This document shows, piece by piece, positions 55,918 through 64,000 of a stretch of DNA of 64,000 nucleotides; positions within the stretch are counted from its first letter, which is position 1; the number at the start of each line of letters is the position of its first letter. The stretch covers positions 124,001 to 188,000 of the forward strand of contig CANLRQ010000003.1 of assembly GCA_947493575.1 (NCBI GenBank), given 5' to 3'. The translations under genes were made by a program, and so were the position numbers. The notes under the pieces were generated by a model. That model was not told the origin of the DNA. It did no database searches and worked only from the letters and a program-made list of their open reading frames with translations. The stretch comes from an uncultured Marinomonas sp. (GTDB taxonomy: Bacteria; Pseudomonadota; Gammaproteobacteria; Pseudomonadales; Marinomonadaceae).

Positions 55918-57267
55918 ATGGCAAAAAAACTTTTTATTCAAACTCATGGCTGCCAAATGAATGAGTACGATTCCTCTAGAATGGCGGATTTACTAGGCGA
56001 CAGTCATGAGATGGAAATCACACAAGATGCAAACGAAGCAGACGTACTACTGCTTAATACTTGCTCTATTCGTGAAAAAGCACAGGATAAGGTCTATCAC
56101 CAATTAGGCCGTTGGAAAAAATTGAAAGATAAAAACCCAGATCTGGTTATTGGTGTGGGGGGCTGCGTTGCCAGCCAAGAAGGAGACACCATACGTAAAC
56201 GTGCGAAACACGTTGATATGATATTTGGCCCGCAAACATTGCATAAATTACCTGAAATGGTGAATGCTGCGCACAAACATATTCCAATTACCGATGTTAC
56301 TTTTCCTGAAATCGAAAAGTTTGATCATTTACCAGCACCGAAGGTTGATGGTGCTGAAGCGTATGTTTCTATTATGGAAGGTTGCAGTAAATACTGCACT
56401 TTTTGTGTTGTTCCATATACTAGAGGCGAAGAAGTAAGCCGCCCTTTCCATGATATTCTATCTGAAGTATCTCAACTCGCTGAACAGGGTGTCAGAGAAG
56501 TCCATCTTCTAGGTCAAAATGTAAACGCATATCGTTCAGAAGAAGCTGATGGCGAGCTTGATTTAGCGGACGTTATTCATGCTGTCGCTGAAATCGAAGG
56601 TGTTCAACGCATCCGTTTCACAACATCTCACCCAGTGGAATTTACTGACAGTTTAATCGAAGCCTTCCGAACTCAACCTAAGTTAGTTAGTCATCTTCAT
56701 TTACCCGTTCAAAGTGGCTCAGATAAAATTTTGACTGCCATGAAACGTGGCCATGATCGACAGTCTTATATTGATAAAATTAACCGTATCAAAGAAGCTC
56801 GCCCAGGGATAAGCATCTCTTCTGATTTCATTATTGGTTTCCCCGGTGAGACTGAAGAAGATTTTCTCGATACAATGAATTTAATCCAAGAAATTGGGTT
56901 TGATAACTCATTCAGTTTTGTTTATAGCCAGCGCCCAGGAACACCTGCGGCAGAGCTAGAAGATGACACTACAGAAGAACTAAAAAAACAACGTCTAGCA
57001 ATTTTACAACGTCGAATAATACAACATGCTTTTGACATCAGTGCGAATATGTTAGGTTCAGTTGAACGTATATTAGTAAGTGGTTTTTCTCCTAAAGACC
57101 CGGGCAAAATGCAGGGAAGAAGCGAGAACAACCGCTTAGTTAATTTCCCAACGGTTGACCCACAATTAGTAGGTAAGTTTGCTGATGTACTTATTACACA
57201 GACTTCACCAAACTCACTACATGGAGAACTGGTTAATTCAGAATTGGAAGCAGACTTTGATCTGTAA
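55918..57267 (+). CDS. miaB: tRNA-2-methylthio-N6-dimethylallyladenosine synthase
   Basis: A 449-residue radical-SAM methylthiotransferase: an N-terminal UPF0004 domain with three cysteines ([25 protein letters not shown]), the radical-SAM CxxxCxxC in [13 protein letters not shown], and a C-terminal TRAM domain. It modifies A37 of tRNAs reading U-starting codons. It heads the miaB-phoH-ybeY-corC-lnt cluster. Confidence 0.97.
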   Translation: MAKKLFIQTHGCQMNEYDSSRMADLLGDSHEMEITQDANEADVLLLNTCSIREKAQDKVYHQLGRWKKLKDKNPDLVIGVGGCVASQEGDTIRKRAKHVDMIFGPQTLHKLPEMVNAAHKHIPITDVTFPEIEKFDHLPAPKVDGAEAYVSIMEGCSKYCTFCVVPYTRGEEVSRPFHDILSEVSQLAEQGVREVHLLGQNVNAYRSEEADGELDLADVIHAVAEIEGVQRIRFTTSHPVEFTDSLIEAFRTQPKLVSHLHLPVQSGSDKILTAMKRGHDRQSYIDKINRIKEARPGISISSDFIIGFPGETEEDFLDTMNLIQEIGFDNSFSFVYSQRPGTPAAELEDDTTEELKKQRLAILQRRIIQHAFDISANMLGSVERILVSGFSPKDPGKMQGRSENNRLVNFPTVDPQLVGKFADVLITQTSPNSLHGELVNSELEADFDL

Positions 57268-57321
57268 ACAGCTCTTCAACCAGAACAGCCAGATTAGACT
57301 TAAAACTAAATAAGGAATCTC

Positions 57322-58341
57322 TTGGAAACGCTTATTTCACAACAAATACGTATGTCGCCTTCAGAAGCGCCAGCCCTAGCATCTTTATGCGGCAAGCTTG
57401 ATGAAAATATAAAGTTAATTGAATCTCGTTTGGACGTGCAAATCACCTATATGGGAGACTTATTTGACATTTCGGGCAAATATGCAGACCGTGTTAGTGC
57501 CGCTAAAACATTGTTAGAAAACCTCTACAGAGAGGCCATTTCAAACAACAGCATTACTCGAGAAACCATTCATTTGTATTTACAAGAGTCAGCTTTAGCG
57601 TCTCTTAACGACAAATCAGAGCATCAAACCCAAACGATTAAAACTCGTAAAGCACACATTAAACCCAAAGGGCTCAACCAAAATAATTATGTGCGCGAAA
57701 TACGCAATAATGACATCAACTTTGGCATTGGACCTGCTGGTACAGGTAAAACCTACCTTGCTGTTGCCTGTGCTGTTGAAGCGTTGGAAAATGATCGTGT
57801 TGAACGCATTATGCTTGTTAGACCTGCGGTTGAAGCGGGTGAGAAGTTAGGTTTCTTACCAGGCGATTTAGCACAGAAAATTGACCCTTATTTGCGTCCT
57901 TTGTATGACGCACTTTATGAAATGATTGGCTTTGAAGTCGTTGAAAAACTAATAGAAAAAAACGTAATCGAAATTGCGCCTTTAGCATTTATGCGCGGCC
58001 GAACTCTTAATAATTCGTTTATTATCTTGGATGAAAGCCAAAATACAACAAGAGAACAAATGAAGATGTTCCTTACTCGTATTGGTTTTGGCTCAACTGC
58101 AGTTATTACAGGTGATACAACTCAGGTAGACCTACCTCGTGGAACCTCATCAGGACTGTCCCACGCTGTGCATGTTTTAAACAAAGTAAAAGGCATCAGC
58201 ATGACTAACTTTAGTTCCGCCGATGTTGTACGTCATCCTTTAGTTCAGCGAATAGTGGAAGCCTACGATGTTTTTGATGCCGAAAAAGAAAAAGAGCGTC
58301 AGGCAAAAAAAGCCGCATTCCAAGAACTTGAGGATAAATAA
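57322..58341 (+). CDS. ybeZ: PhoH-like ATPase (YbeZ)
   Basis: A 339-residue P-loop protein with Walker [14 protein letters not shown] and Walker [11 protein letters not shown]. The usual partner of the endonuclease YbeY in rRNA maturation. The start is TTG at 57322 with AAGGAATC upstream; an ATG 30 bases later (MSPSEAP) is a possible alternative. The stop overlaps the ybeY start by one base. Confidence 0.95.
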   Translation: METLISQQIRMSPSEAPALASLCGKLDENIKLIESRLDVQITYMGDLFDISGKYADRVSAAKTLLENLYREAISNNSITRETIHLYLQESALASLNDKSEHQTQTIKTRKAHIKPKGLNQNNYVREIRNNDINFGIGPAGTGKTYLAVACAVEALENDRVERIMLVRPAVEAGEKLGFLPGDLAQKIDPYLRPLYDALYEMIGFEVVEKLIEKNVIEIAPLAFMRGRTLNNSFIILDESQNTTREQMKMFLTRIGFGSTAVITGDTTQVDLPRGTSSGLSHAVHVLNKVKGISMTNFSSADVVRHPLVQRIVEAYDVFDAEKEKERQAKKAAFQELEDK

Positions 58342-58805
58342 TGCCAGTTTTGGAGCTAGACTTACAAATTGCAACCCAAAGCGCGCAAGCGCTACCAAGT
58401 CAAAGTCAATTTGAAGAATGGTCACAGGTTGCACTGCCTCAAAGCGGTGATGAATACGAAATCACAATTCGCCTTGTAGACATAGAAGAAAGTCAGTCTT
58501 TAAACCATGAGTATAGAGGAAAAGACAAACCAACTAATGTCTTGTCTTTTCCTTTTGATGCCCCTGATGGCATAGAGATGCCTCTTCTTGGCGATCTAGT
58601 AATTTGCCGTCAAGTAGTCGAAAGCGAAGCCCTTGATCAAAAAAAACCTGTCTTGAATCACTGGGCACACCTAGTAATTCATGGCATATTACACTTGCGT
58701 GGTTATGACCACTTAAATGACAAAGACGCTGAAGAGATGGAATCAATAGAAATTGAACTGTTGAAACTTTTTAGCATCCCCAACCCCTATCTGATAAATG
58801 AGTGA
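58341..58805 (+). CDS. ybeY: Endoribonuclease YbeY
   Basis: A 154-residue zinc endoribonuclease for 16S rRNA 3'-end processing and ribosome quality control. The H-x3-H-x5-H zinc motif is in [15 protein letters not shown], and [14 protein letters not shown] is the conserved core. Coupled to ybeZ upstream and corC downstream. Confidence 0.97.
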   Translation: MPVLELDLQIATQSAQALPSQSQFEEWSQVALPQSGDEYEITIRLVDIEESQSLNHEYRGKDKPTNVLSFPFDAPDGIEMPLLGDLVICRQVVESEALDQKKPVLNHWAHLVIHGILHLRGYDHLNDKDAEEMESIEIELLKLFSIPNPYLINE

Positions 58806-59682
58806 GATCAGAAAAATTATGAGTGAAGATCGATCGAGCACCTCAAATGATCAACAGTCAAAATCTTGGTTTGAGCGCTTAACTCAAGCTTTTAATGATG
58901 AGCCCAAAAGCCGTACAGACATTATCAACCTACTTGAAGCTGCTGTTTCATCTGAAGTAATTGATAGAGATGCCTTTACCATTGTAGAAGGCGCACTTGA
59001 GGTCTCTGAAGTTCAAGCCAGAGATATAATGATCCCACCGTCTCAAATGGTTGTTGTAAAGTCAGATAATGACCCTAAGACAACCATTCGAAAAATCATT
59101 GATTCTTCTCATTCACGCTTTCCTGTTGTTGGCGAAGATTCGGATGAAATTCTTGGCGTTTTATTAGCAAAAGACCTATTGCCATTACTCTTTAAAGACA
59201 CGGATATCACAACCGAAGACATTCTTAACCAATTACGTCCAGCTAACTTCATTCCAGAAAGCAAACGACTTAATGTGCTGCTGAATGAATTTCGAACTAA
59301 ACGCTATCATATGGCGATTGTATTAGACGAATACGGAAGTGTTTCTGGTCTTGTCACCATTGAAGATGTGCTTGAGCAAATCGTTGGTGAAATTGAAGAT
59401 GAAACCGACAAACACGATGACGAAGACATTAAACCCCTAGAAGGAACAGAGGCATTTATTGTTCCTGCTCTTTGTGAAGTAGATGACTTTAATGCCTTCT
59501 TTAAAGTGGAGTTCAGTGATGAAGAGTTTGACACCATTGGTGGCATCTTAGTACAGCAATTTGGTCATGTTCCCGTTCGTGGGGAAGAGATTGTGATTGA
59601 TAAGCTCAAATTCCAAGTGATGAAATCAGATGGTCGCCGTGTAAAAACACTTCACGTAGAAAAGCATACAAATGACGAATAG
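58798..59682 (+). CDS. corC: CorC-like CBS and transporter-associated domain protein (YbeX)
   Basis: A soluble protein of up to 294 residues with two CBS domains (about 75-130 and 140-195, with [27 protein letters not shown]) and a C-terminal CorC_HlyC domain. Linked to magnesium/cobalt efflux and, in this operon, to ribosome metabolism. The longest frame overlaps ybeY by 8 bases; the ATG at 58819 (MSEDRSS) is closer to the family's usual start, and neither has a strong ribosome binding site. Confidence 0.93.
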   Translation: MSEIRKIMSEDRSSTSNDQQSKSWFERLTQAFNDEPKSRTDIINLLEAAVSSEVIDRDAFTIVEGALEVSEVQARDIMIPPSQMVVVKSDNDPKTTIRKIIDSSHSRFPVVGEDSDEILGVLLAKDLLPLLFKDTDITTEDILNQLRPANFIPESKRLNVLLNEFRTKRYHMAIVLDEYGSVSGLVTIEDVLEQIVGEIEDETDKHDDEDIKPLEGTEAFIVPALCEVDDFNAFFKVEFSDEEFDTIGGILVQQFGHVPVRGEEIVIDKLKFQVMKSDGRRVKTLHVEKHTNDE

Positions 59683-59770
59683 GTGCCCACACACCTTATT
59701 CGATAACAATACTATTCCTTACATAGTAACGCCACTAGAAAGATCTCAGCTGTAATAGGACGACCTTAAA

Positions 59771-61303
59771 ATGCGCACCCTTTTCCAACCCTTTATGGAG
59801 AAACGTTTTTTAAGGTTGTTTTTTATTGGCGTTATTTGTGGTGCCTTGGGGGTGTTTGCATTTGCCCCTTTTACCTTTTGGCCCGCTATAGCAATAAGCA
59901 TTGCGGGCTTTTCTTGGCTGTTAACACGACCACTATCATATAAAGAAGCCAGTTGGCTTGGTTTTTCTGTTGGATTAGGGCATTTTGGGGCCGGTATTTC
60001 TTGGATCTATGTCAGTATTGCCAATTATGGACAAGTGGGCATTATTCTATCTGTACTTATTACTTTTGCGTTTATATCAGTTCTTGCTGCTTTTTATGCT
60101 CTTGCTGGTTTTCTTTGTTCATATTTTTTTGCTCGTGCTCCCAGCCTCTCAAAATCTTTTACTATTTCGCTTACCCTTTTATTTACTGAGTATTTGAGAA
60201 GCAATTTATTTACTGGATTTCCTTGGTTACTTGCTGGATACAGCATGGAAAAAAGCGTTCTTTTTGAACTGGCCCCTGTTGGTGGCATTTGGTTACTAAC
60301 ATTCGCTTGCCTACTAAGTTTTAGTCTTCCCATTTTCCTTTTTCAAAATAAAAAAACTCTCTGGAAGCAAGAGCTTGTTAGCCTTTCCTGTGTGATTTTT
60401 TTATGGGGTATGGGCAGCGCCCTATATCTACAAGGTAACCAATGGGTCAGTGAAAAAGACAGTTTGCAAGTTACAGTAGTGCAAGGTAATTTAAAACAAG
60501 ATGAAAAATGGCTGACAGAGCAAGCCATTAAATCTCTTGAGTACTATCAAAAAGCCACACTTGAAAATTTATCAAGTGACTTGGTTATTTGGCCCGAAAC
60601 AGCCATCACCTATTTTCACCATCAGGTAAATAAGCACTTACAGCCTTTTCAAGAAACATTATTAGAAACAAACACCACCCTAATTACGGGAATCCCCTAC
60701 TATGACCAGGAAAATGAATATTATCACAATAGCGTTTGGGCAATGGGTGAAGGGTTTGGTTTGTATTTCAAACAACGCTTAGTTCCTTTTGGGGAATACA
60801 TTCCATTTGCTGATTACGTTGGTAAACTATTAGATCTATTTGGTATGCCAATGTCCATGTTTAGCGCAGGAGATAAAAATCAACCTGTGTTACAAGCAAG
60901 GGAATGGGGGGTGGCAGCTTTCATATGTTATGAAATTGTTTACCCTGAACTGGTTCGCTCTTTAGTTAAAGACAGTGACTTTTTAGTTACGATTAGCAAC
61001 GATGGATGGTTTGGTGATTCTATTGGCCCTATTCAGCATTTACAGATAGCCCAATTTAGAGCTAAAGAATCTGGGAAATACGTCATTCGCTCAACAAATA
61101 CAGGTATATCTGCGGTCATAAACCAGCATGGAGAAATCACCGCCCAAGCGCCGCAATTCGTTCGTACAACTTTGACAACCCCCATTAAAACCACAATAGG
61201 AACAACACCTTATGTTGAACATGGAAACCTAGTGGTACTCAGTATTATTTTAAGCATGTTGATGCTTTACAGCCTTGGTTTTTTTATAAGAACTAGAAGA
61301 TAG
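59771..61303 (+). CDS. lnt: Apolipoprotein N-acyltransferase
   Basis: A 510-residue inner-membrane enzyme that N-acylates lipoproteins. About seven membrane helices surround a periplasmic nitrilase domain with the Glu in IWPETAI, Lys in KQRLVPFGEYIPF and Cys in FICYEIVYPE. The last gene of the miaB cluster; its 3' end overlaps the convergent regulator gene by 54 bp. Confidence 0.96.
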   Translation: MRTLFQPFMEKRFLRLFFIGVICGALGVFAFAPFTFWPAIAISIAGFSWLLTRPLSYKEASWLGFSVGLGHFGAGISWIYVSIANYGQVGIILSVLITFAFISVLAAFYALAGFLCSYFFARAPSLSKSFTISLTLLFTEYLRSNLFTGFPWLLAGYSMEKSVLFELAPVGGIWLLTFACLLSFSLPIFLFQNKKTLWKQELVSLSCVIFLWGMGSALYLQGNQWVSEKDSLQVTVVQGNLKQDEKWLTEQAIKSLEYYQKATLENLSSDLVIWPETAITYFHHQVNKHLQPFQETLLETNTTLITGIPYYDQENEYYHNSVWAMGEGFGLYFKQRLVPFGEYIPFADYVGKLLDLFGMPMSMFSAGDKNQPVLQAREWGVAAFICYEIVYPELVRSLVKDSDFLVTISNDGWFGDSIGPIQHLQIAQFRAKESGKYVIRSTNTGISAVINQHGEITAQAPQFVRTTLTTPIKTTIGTTPYVEHGNLVVLSIILSMLMLYSLGFFIRTRR

Positions 61304-62185
61304 CCAATCTTTGGCTGCATCATTAATAGCAGTCAATGCTGGGCTAGTAAGGTGTTTCTCCGCTGTTATTACAAAAAACTGTTCGCGTATTTCTTCACTC
61401 ACACCAATAATTTGTACCTGATATTGATTCGCAACCTCGTCAGCAATTGCTGAAGGCACCATAAACACCCCAGCTCCCGCTTGACCAAACACTTCCATCA
61501 ACGCAATATCATCAAATTCTCCCGTTATCGTGGGGTGCAAACGATGTGCTTCCAACCATTGCAGCAATTGAATTTGAGACAGCGATACGTCGCTTGGGAT
61601 CAATAAAGGGGCACCAGTTAAACAATCTGGAAACTCTCCCTCCAGTGTTTTTGCAAGTTTTGCAGACGCCATAAAAGACACACCACACTCTCCTATTTGG
61701 TGGTTGTAGCCCCTCACACCAAAATGTTGCGGTATCGGGCCATCAGCAATGATGACATCCAATTTGTGAAGAGCTAACTCTCCCAACAAACTCGCCAAGC
61801 TATTTTCTTTACAAATAAACCGAACTGGGTCTTGCAAAGACATAGCAGGTTCAAGGAGACGATAAGCAATAGACTTAGGTACTGCATCAGCAATGCCAAC
61901 TCGTAATATTTGAGTACGGTCTGTTGAAGCCGTTTTTACCGATTGCTCAAGCTCACCCCCAAGTGAAAAAATCTCATCTGCATAACTTAAAACCATACGC
62001 CCTGTTTCAGTTAGTTCTAGATTTCTTCCTACCTTAGTAAACAAATCAACATTCATCTGCTCTTCTAATAAACTGATCTGCCCACTAATGGTTTGAGGCG
62101 TAATATGCAGACTTTCACTGGCTTTAATTATGCCACCCTGCTTTGCAGTTACCCAGAAATAATGTAGGTGTTTAAAGTTAATCAT
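61250..62185 (-). CDS. nhaR: LysR-family regulator, NhaR-like
   Basis: A 311-residue LysR protein. The opening MINFKHLHYFWVTAKQGGIIKASESLHITPQTISGQISLLE is that of NhaR, which activates Na+/H+ antiporter genes in response to sodium. The effector domain follows. The C-terminus (YKKTKAVKHQHA) extends 54 bp into lnt from the opposite strand. No nhaA gene is adjacent. Confidence 0.85.
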   Translation of the reverse strand: MINFKHLHYFWVTAKQGGIIKASESLHITPQTISGQISLLEEQMNVDLFTKVGRNLELTETGRMVLSYADEIFSLGGELEQSVKTASTDRTQILRVGIADAVPKSIAYRLLEPAMSLQDPVRFICKENSLASLLGELALHKLDVIIADGPIPQHFGVRGYNHQIGECGVSFMASAKLAKTLEGEFPDCLTGAPLLIPSDVSLSQIQLLQWLEAHRLHPTITGEFDDIALMEVFGQAGAGVFMVPSAIADEVANQYQVQIIGVSEEIREQFFVITAEKHLTSPALTAINDAAKDWLSSSSYKKTKAVKHQHA

Positions 62186-62308
62186 AGCTCACCAATAGTT
62201 CGTAAAAAACTGATAATAACGCCTAATAATTCGAGTATACCTTGTTAGTTTTTATTTGTACTCTGAATTCTCAACTTTACTTGTCTGTCACAGATACAGG
62301 AGAGCACT

Positions 62309-62722
62309 ATGAAAATCAAAGTACAAGCACGTCACTTAGCACTTACCTCTGAATTGAAAGAGTATGTTCAACGTCGTATTCGCTTTGCGTTGGATTCTCG
62401 CTTAGATCAAATTAAGCGTGTTGTGGTAACCGTCTCTGATATAAATGGCCCTAAAGGTGGCGAAGACATGCGCTGCCAAGTTTTAATCAAATTAGAAGGG
62501 CAAAACGATATAGTTATAGATAACAAACAAGCTCATCTACGTTCTGCAATTGATAAGGCAGCTGAAAAAGCAAGCCGTACTGTAAGTAAGAGAATAGAAC
62601 GTATTCAACACAAAGCAACTCGTATTAAATCAGCATTGCGTAGAATGGCACCACAAAAGAAAAGTAAGCCAGATATCTATGAAGAATACGAAAATGAATA
62701 CGGCTATTATCAACACAGCTAG
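62309..62722 (+). CDS. hpf: Ribosome hibernation-promoting factor/RaiA-like protein
   Basis: A 137-residue protein with an N-terminal ribosome-binding S30AE domain (about 1-105: MKIKVQARHLALTSELKEYV) and an acidic tyrosine-rich tail (YEEYENEYGYY) in place of the long-HPF dimerisation domain. GGAGAGC precedes the ATG. The stop codon falls at the edge of a family-2 MITE end. Confidence 0.82.
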   Translation: MKIKVQARHLALTSELKEYVQRRIRFALDSRLDQIKRVVVTVSDINGPKGGEDMRCQVLIKLEGQNDIVIDNKQAHLRSAIDKAAEKASRTVSKRIERIQHKATRIKSALRRMAPQKKSKPDIYEEYENEYGYYQHS

Positions 62723-62740
62723 GGAAGGTGCGATTAAGTC
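62721..62740. mobile_element. MITE-like element, family 2, solitary end
   Basis: AGGGAAGGTGCGATTAAGTC matches the family-2 terminus. Its first two bases form part of the hpf stop codon (TAG). Confidence 0.45.
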
Positions 62741-62774
62741 ATCTAGAAATGATTTTTATTTAAACTAGTAATAT

Positions 62775-62807
62775 ATGACAGGCTGTAATCATTAATTAGC
62801 CTGTCAT
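62775..62807. terminator. Terminator between hpf and the MOSC gene
   Basis: ATGACAGGCT and AGCCTGTCAT form a perfect 10-bp stem around a 13-base AT-rich loop. The right arm overlaps the 3' end of the MOSC gene. Confidence 0.65.
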
Positions 62808-63257
62808 AATTTCAAAAGGCGCACCAATACGAAGAATGCCAGTAGTCAACACATCTGCTCTTAATCCTCCTTGCTGAGTCCATGCTTTTACAACTTGAGG
62901 CGCACTTAAAGAATCATTTTTTAAAGAGTGGCCTAAAAAAGCGCAGGGGTCACACAACTCAACTCCCCGAAACCGCACACTTCCAATAGAAAACTCTTTA
63001 CCAACCAACTGATTTAAGCGTACGCCTTGGGTAATAATATTTCGACGTGTTGCATGCCACTCAATATTTTGTTCAAAATGTTCATTGAAGGCTTCAATTG
63101 CCTCACTTTCAACAAAAGTAATATTAAGACCAACATCCCCACGCTTGGCATAATACCTATCCCCAACAATGCCTTTCCCTGCATCCACTTTTACCGCATC
63201 AATACCGATTTGTGCTTGTCTTGACTTTTTTGCTACATAAATTGCTTTAATCATCAT
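62796..63257 (-). CDS. MOSC domain protein
   Basis: A 153-residue single MOSC domain, related to the C-terminal domain of molybdenum cofactor sulfurases. It shows the GDRYYAKRGDVGLNITFVE and ELCDPCAFLGHSL segments; the cysteine in CDPC is the conserved sulfur-carrying position. YiiM/YcbX-like members reduce N-hydroxylated compounds. Substrate unknown. Confidence 0.88.
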   Translation of the reverse strand: MMIKAIYVAKKSRQAQIGIDAVKVDAGKGIVGDRYYAKRGDVGLNITFVESEAIEAFNEHFEQNIEWHATRRNIITQGVRLNQLVGKEFSIGSVRFRGVELCDPCAFLGHSLKNDSLSAPQVVKAWTQQGGLRADVLTTGILRIGAPFEIMTG

Positions 63258-63287
63258 ATTCTTCCTGAATGAACAATAATCAAGTAG

Positions 63288-63357
63288 TTAAGGAAGGTAC
63301 GAATAGCAGACTTATATCCACATACTGAGGCAAAACACTTATTCGTGCCCTCCTTAA
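63288..63357. mobile_element. MITE-like element, family 2, intact palindromic copy
   Basis: A 70-bp non-coding element whose ends are inverted repeats: TTAAGGAAGGTACGAATA and TTATTCGTGCCCTCCTTAA. It contains no ORF and lies between the MOSC and ribH genes. Solitary or decayed ends of the same type occur at 52537, 54914 and 62721. Confidence 0.7.
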
Positions 63358-63432
63358 ACGCAGCATTTGGTTTTCATTAAAAATGACTTAACCAACCTTA
63401 AATACTGCGTATAAAATAAAAAACTTACCTGA

Positions 63433-63912
63433 CTATTTAATACCTTTAAGACCATTTAATGTATGCAAAATGGCGGTACCCGCTTCAATACCTTTATTAA
63501 AGGTATTTCTCGATCCTCTCTCAACCGCTTCCTCCATTTTATTAACTGCCAGTATTTCAAACCCAACAGGAAGCAAATACTCAACAGAAGTCTCCATTAG
63601 AGAACGCGCGACTTCATTCGCAATCATATCAAAGTGATACGTATCTCCCTTAAGGATGATAGCAAATGCAACAATTGCATCATATTCACCTGATTTGGCT
63701 GCTTTTCTAGCTAGGAGTGGCACTTCCCATGTTCCAGGAGCAAGATGAACTGAAATATTTTCTTCAACAAGTCCATTAAGCATTAAGACTTCTTTACAGT
63801 ACTCCACCATGTTTTCATTTAGTTCTAAATGGTAAGTACTTTGTACGATTGCTACTTTTATCTTCTCTGGCTGACTCACTTCGATTTTTTGAACTTCAAG
63901 ATCTTTAATCAT
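63433..63912 (-). CDS. ribH: 6,7-dimethyl-8-ribityllumazine synthase
   Basis: A 159-residue enzyme for the penultimate step of riboflavin synthesis. It has the substrate loop APGTWEVPLLARKAAKSG, the catalytic-histidine loop in KGDTYHFDMIANEVAR, and EERGSRNTFNKGIEAG-like residues near the C-terminus. No other rib gene and no FMN riboswitch was seen near it, so it is a stand-alone ribH copy, likely in addition to one in a rib operon. Confidence 0.93.
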   Translation of the reverse strand: MIKDLEVQKIEVSQPEKIKVAIVQSTYHLELNENMVEYCKEVLMLNGLVEENISVHLAPGTWEVPLLARKAAKSGEYDAIVAFAIILKGDTYHFDMIANEVARSLMETSVEYLLPVGFEILAVNKMEEAVERGSRNTFNKGIEAGTAILHTLNGLKGIK

Positions 63913-63931
63913 GTAACTTACTCCAAGCTAT

Positions 63932-64000
63932 TCATTTAATGGTCAAATTCATGGCGTAATCGATGTCTTTAATAAGCTTTACACGTTTATAAAAAAAAAG
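63932..64000 (-). CDS. Possible 3' end of a gene entering from the window edge
   Basis: The minus strand is open for 22 codons from base 64000 to a TGA at 63932 (ending RVKLIKDIDYAMNLTIK), 19 bp upstream of ribH. It could be the tail of the upstream gene in a ribH operon. Too short to identify. Confidence 0.3.
   Translation of the reverse strand, partial: LFFYKRVKLIKDIDYAMNLTIK

Noticed and set aside
63358-63432. FMN riboswitch or other RNA element near ribH
   Set aside because: No conserved FMN-aptamer segments were seen, and this stretch is downstream of ribH; too little upstream sequence is in the window to judge the other side.

Overview
The window looks like a chromosomal segment of a marine gammaproteobacterium close to Marinomonas (Oceanospirillales). 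I infer this from the overall gene content and from the local order tdk-rdgC, rapA-rluA and miaB-phoH-ybeY-corC-lnt. No species-level marker gene is present, so the assignment is an inference.

Layout. 1-3.4 kb: end of an L-rhamnose catabolic operon (bifunctional rhamnulose-1-phosphate aldolase/dehydrogenase, cut by the window edge, then rhaI) closed by a strong terminator. 3.4-15.8 kb: an accessory island. Almost every gene in it points to the minus strand and stands alone. It holds a truncated HEPN/nucleotidyltransferase start, an Asp/Asn-hydroxylase-like gene, a startless ORF, trimethylamine monooxygenase (tmm) bracketed by two directly repeated REP-type transposase fragments and an IS66 remnant, a higBA toxin-antitoxin pair, a 94-aa unknown, a transglutaminase-like protein, an EamA permease, a GNAT acetyltransferase, a DUF1349 protein and a stand-alone SIR2-like protein. 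Five genes of the run, plus the broken ORF, are preceded by the same structured repeat (about 355 bp when complete). Integron-type attC-like sites flank higBA and follow the SIR2 gene. No integrase is present, so this resembles an attC cluster lacking an integrase, but with an unusually long repeat. The island ends in a roughly 245-bp tandem repeat array (14.29-15.79 kb) built of hairpins.

15.8-22.0 kb: methylcitrate-cycle operon prpB-prpC-acnD-prpF for propionate oxidation, with two ATTGTYGACAAT operators at its promoter. 22-24 kb: a small oxidoreductase-like protein, a YebC/YeeN protein and uridine phosphorylase, with small MITE-like elements between genes. 24.4-31.4 kb: Fe-S D-lactate dehydrogenase behind paired TTGGT-ACCAA operators, a BaeSR-like two-component system, an AEC transporter, a deletion scar joining the start of dctB to the end of dctD, and a DUF3301 protein. 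31.5-45.6 kb: two chemotaxis transducers (one soluble with a CZB domain), gltX, xni, a secreted unknown, tolC-like, M18 aminopeptidase, prc, DUF2788, a YbfE-like protein, tdk and rdgC. 45.8-55.7 kb: CDF transporter, rmuC, yigZ-like, rapA-rluA, a histone-deacetylase-like hydrolase, an Hpt/HD-GYP-like protein and a putative outer-membrane barrel. 55.9-64 kb: miaB, phoH-like, ybeY, corC, lnt, nhaR-like, hpf-like, MOSC and ribH.

The core regions are ordinary housekeeping sequence. The unusual material is the 3.4-15.8 kb island. No tRNA, rRNA or CRISPR array was recognised.
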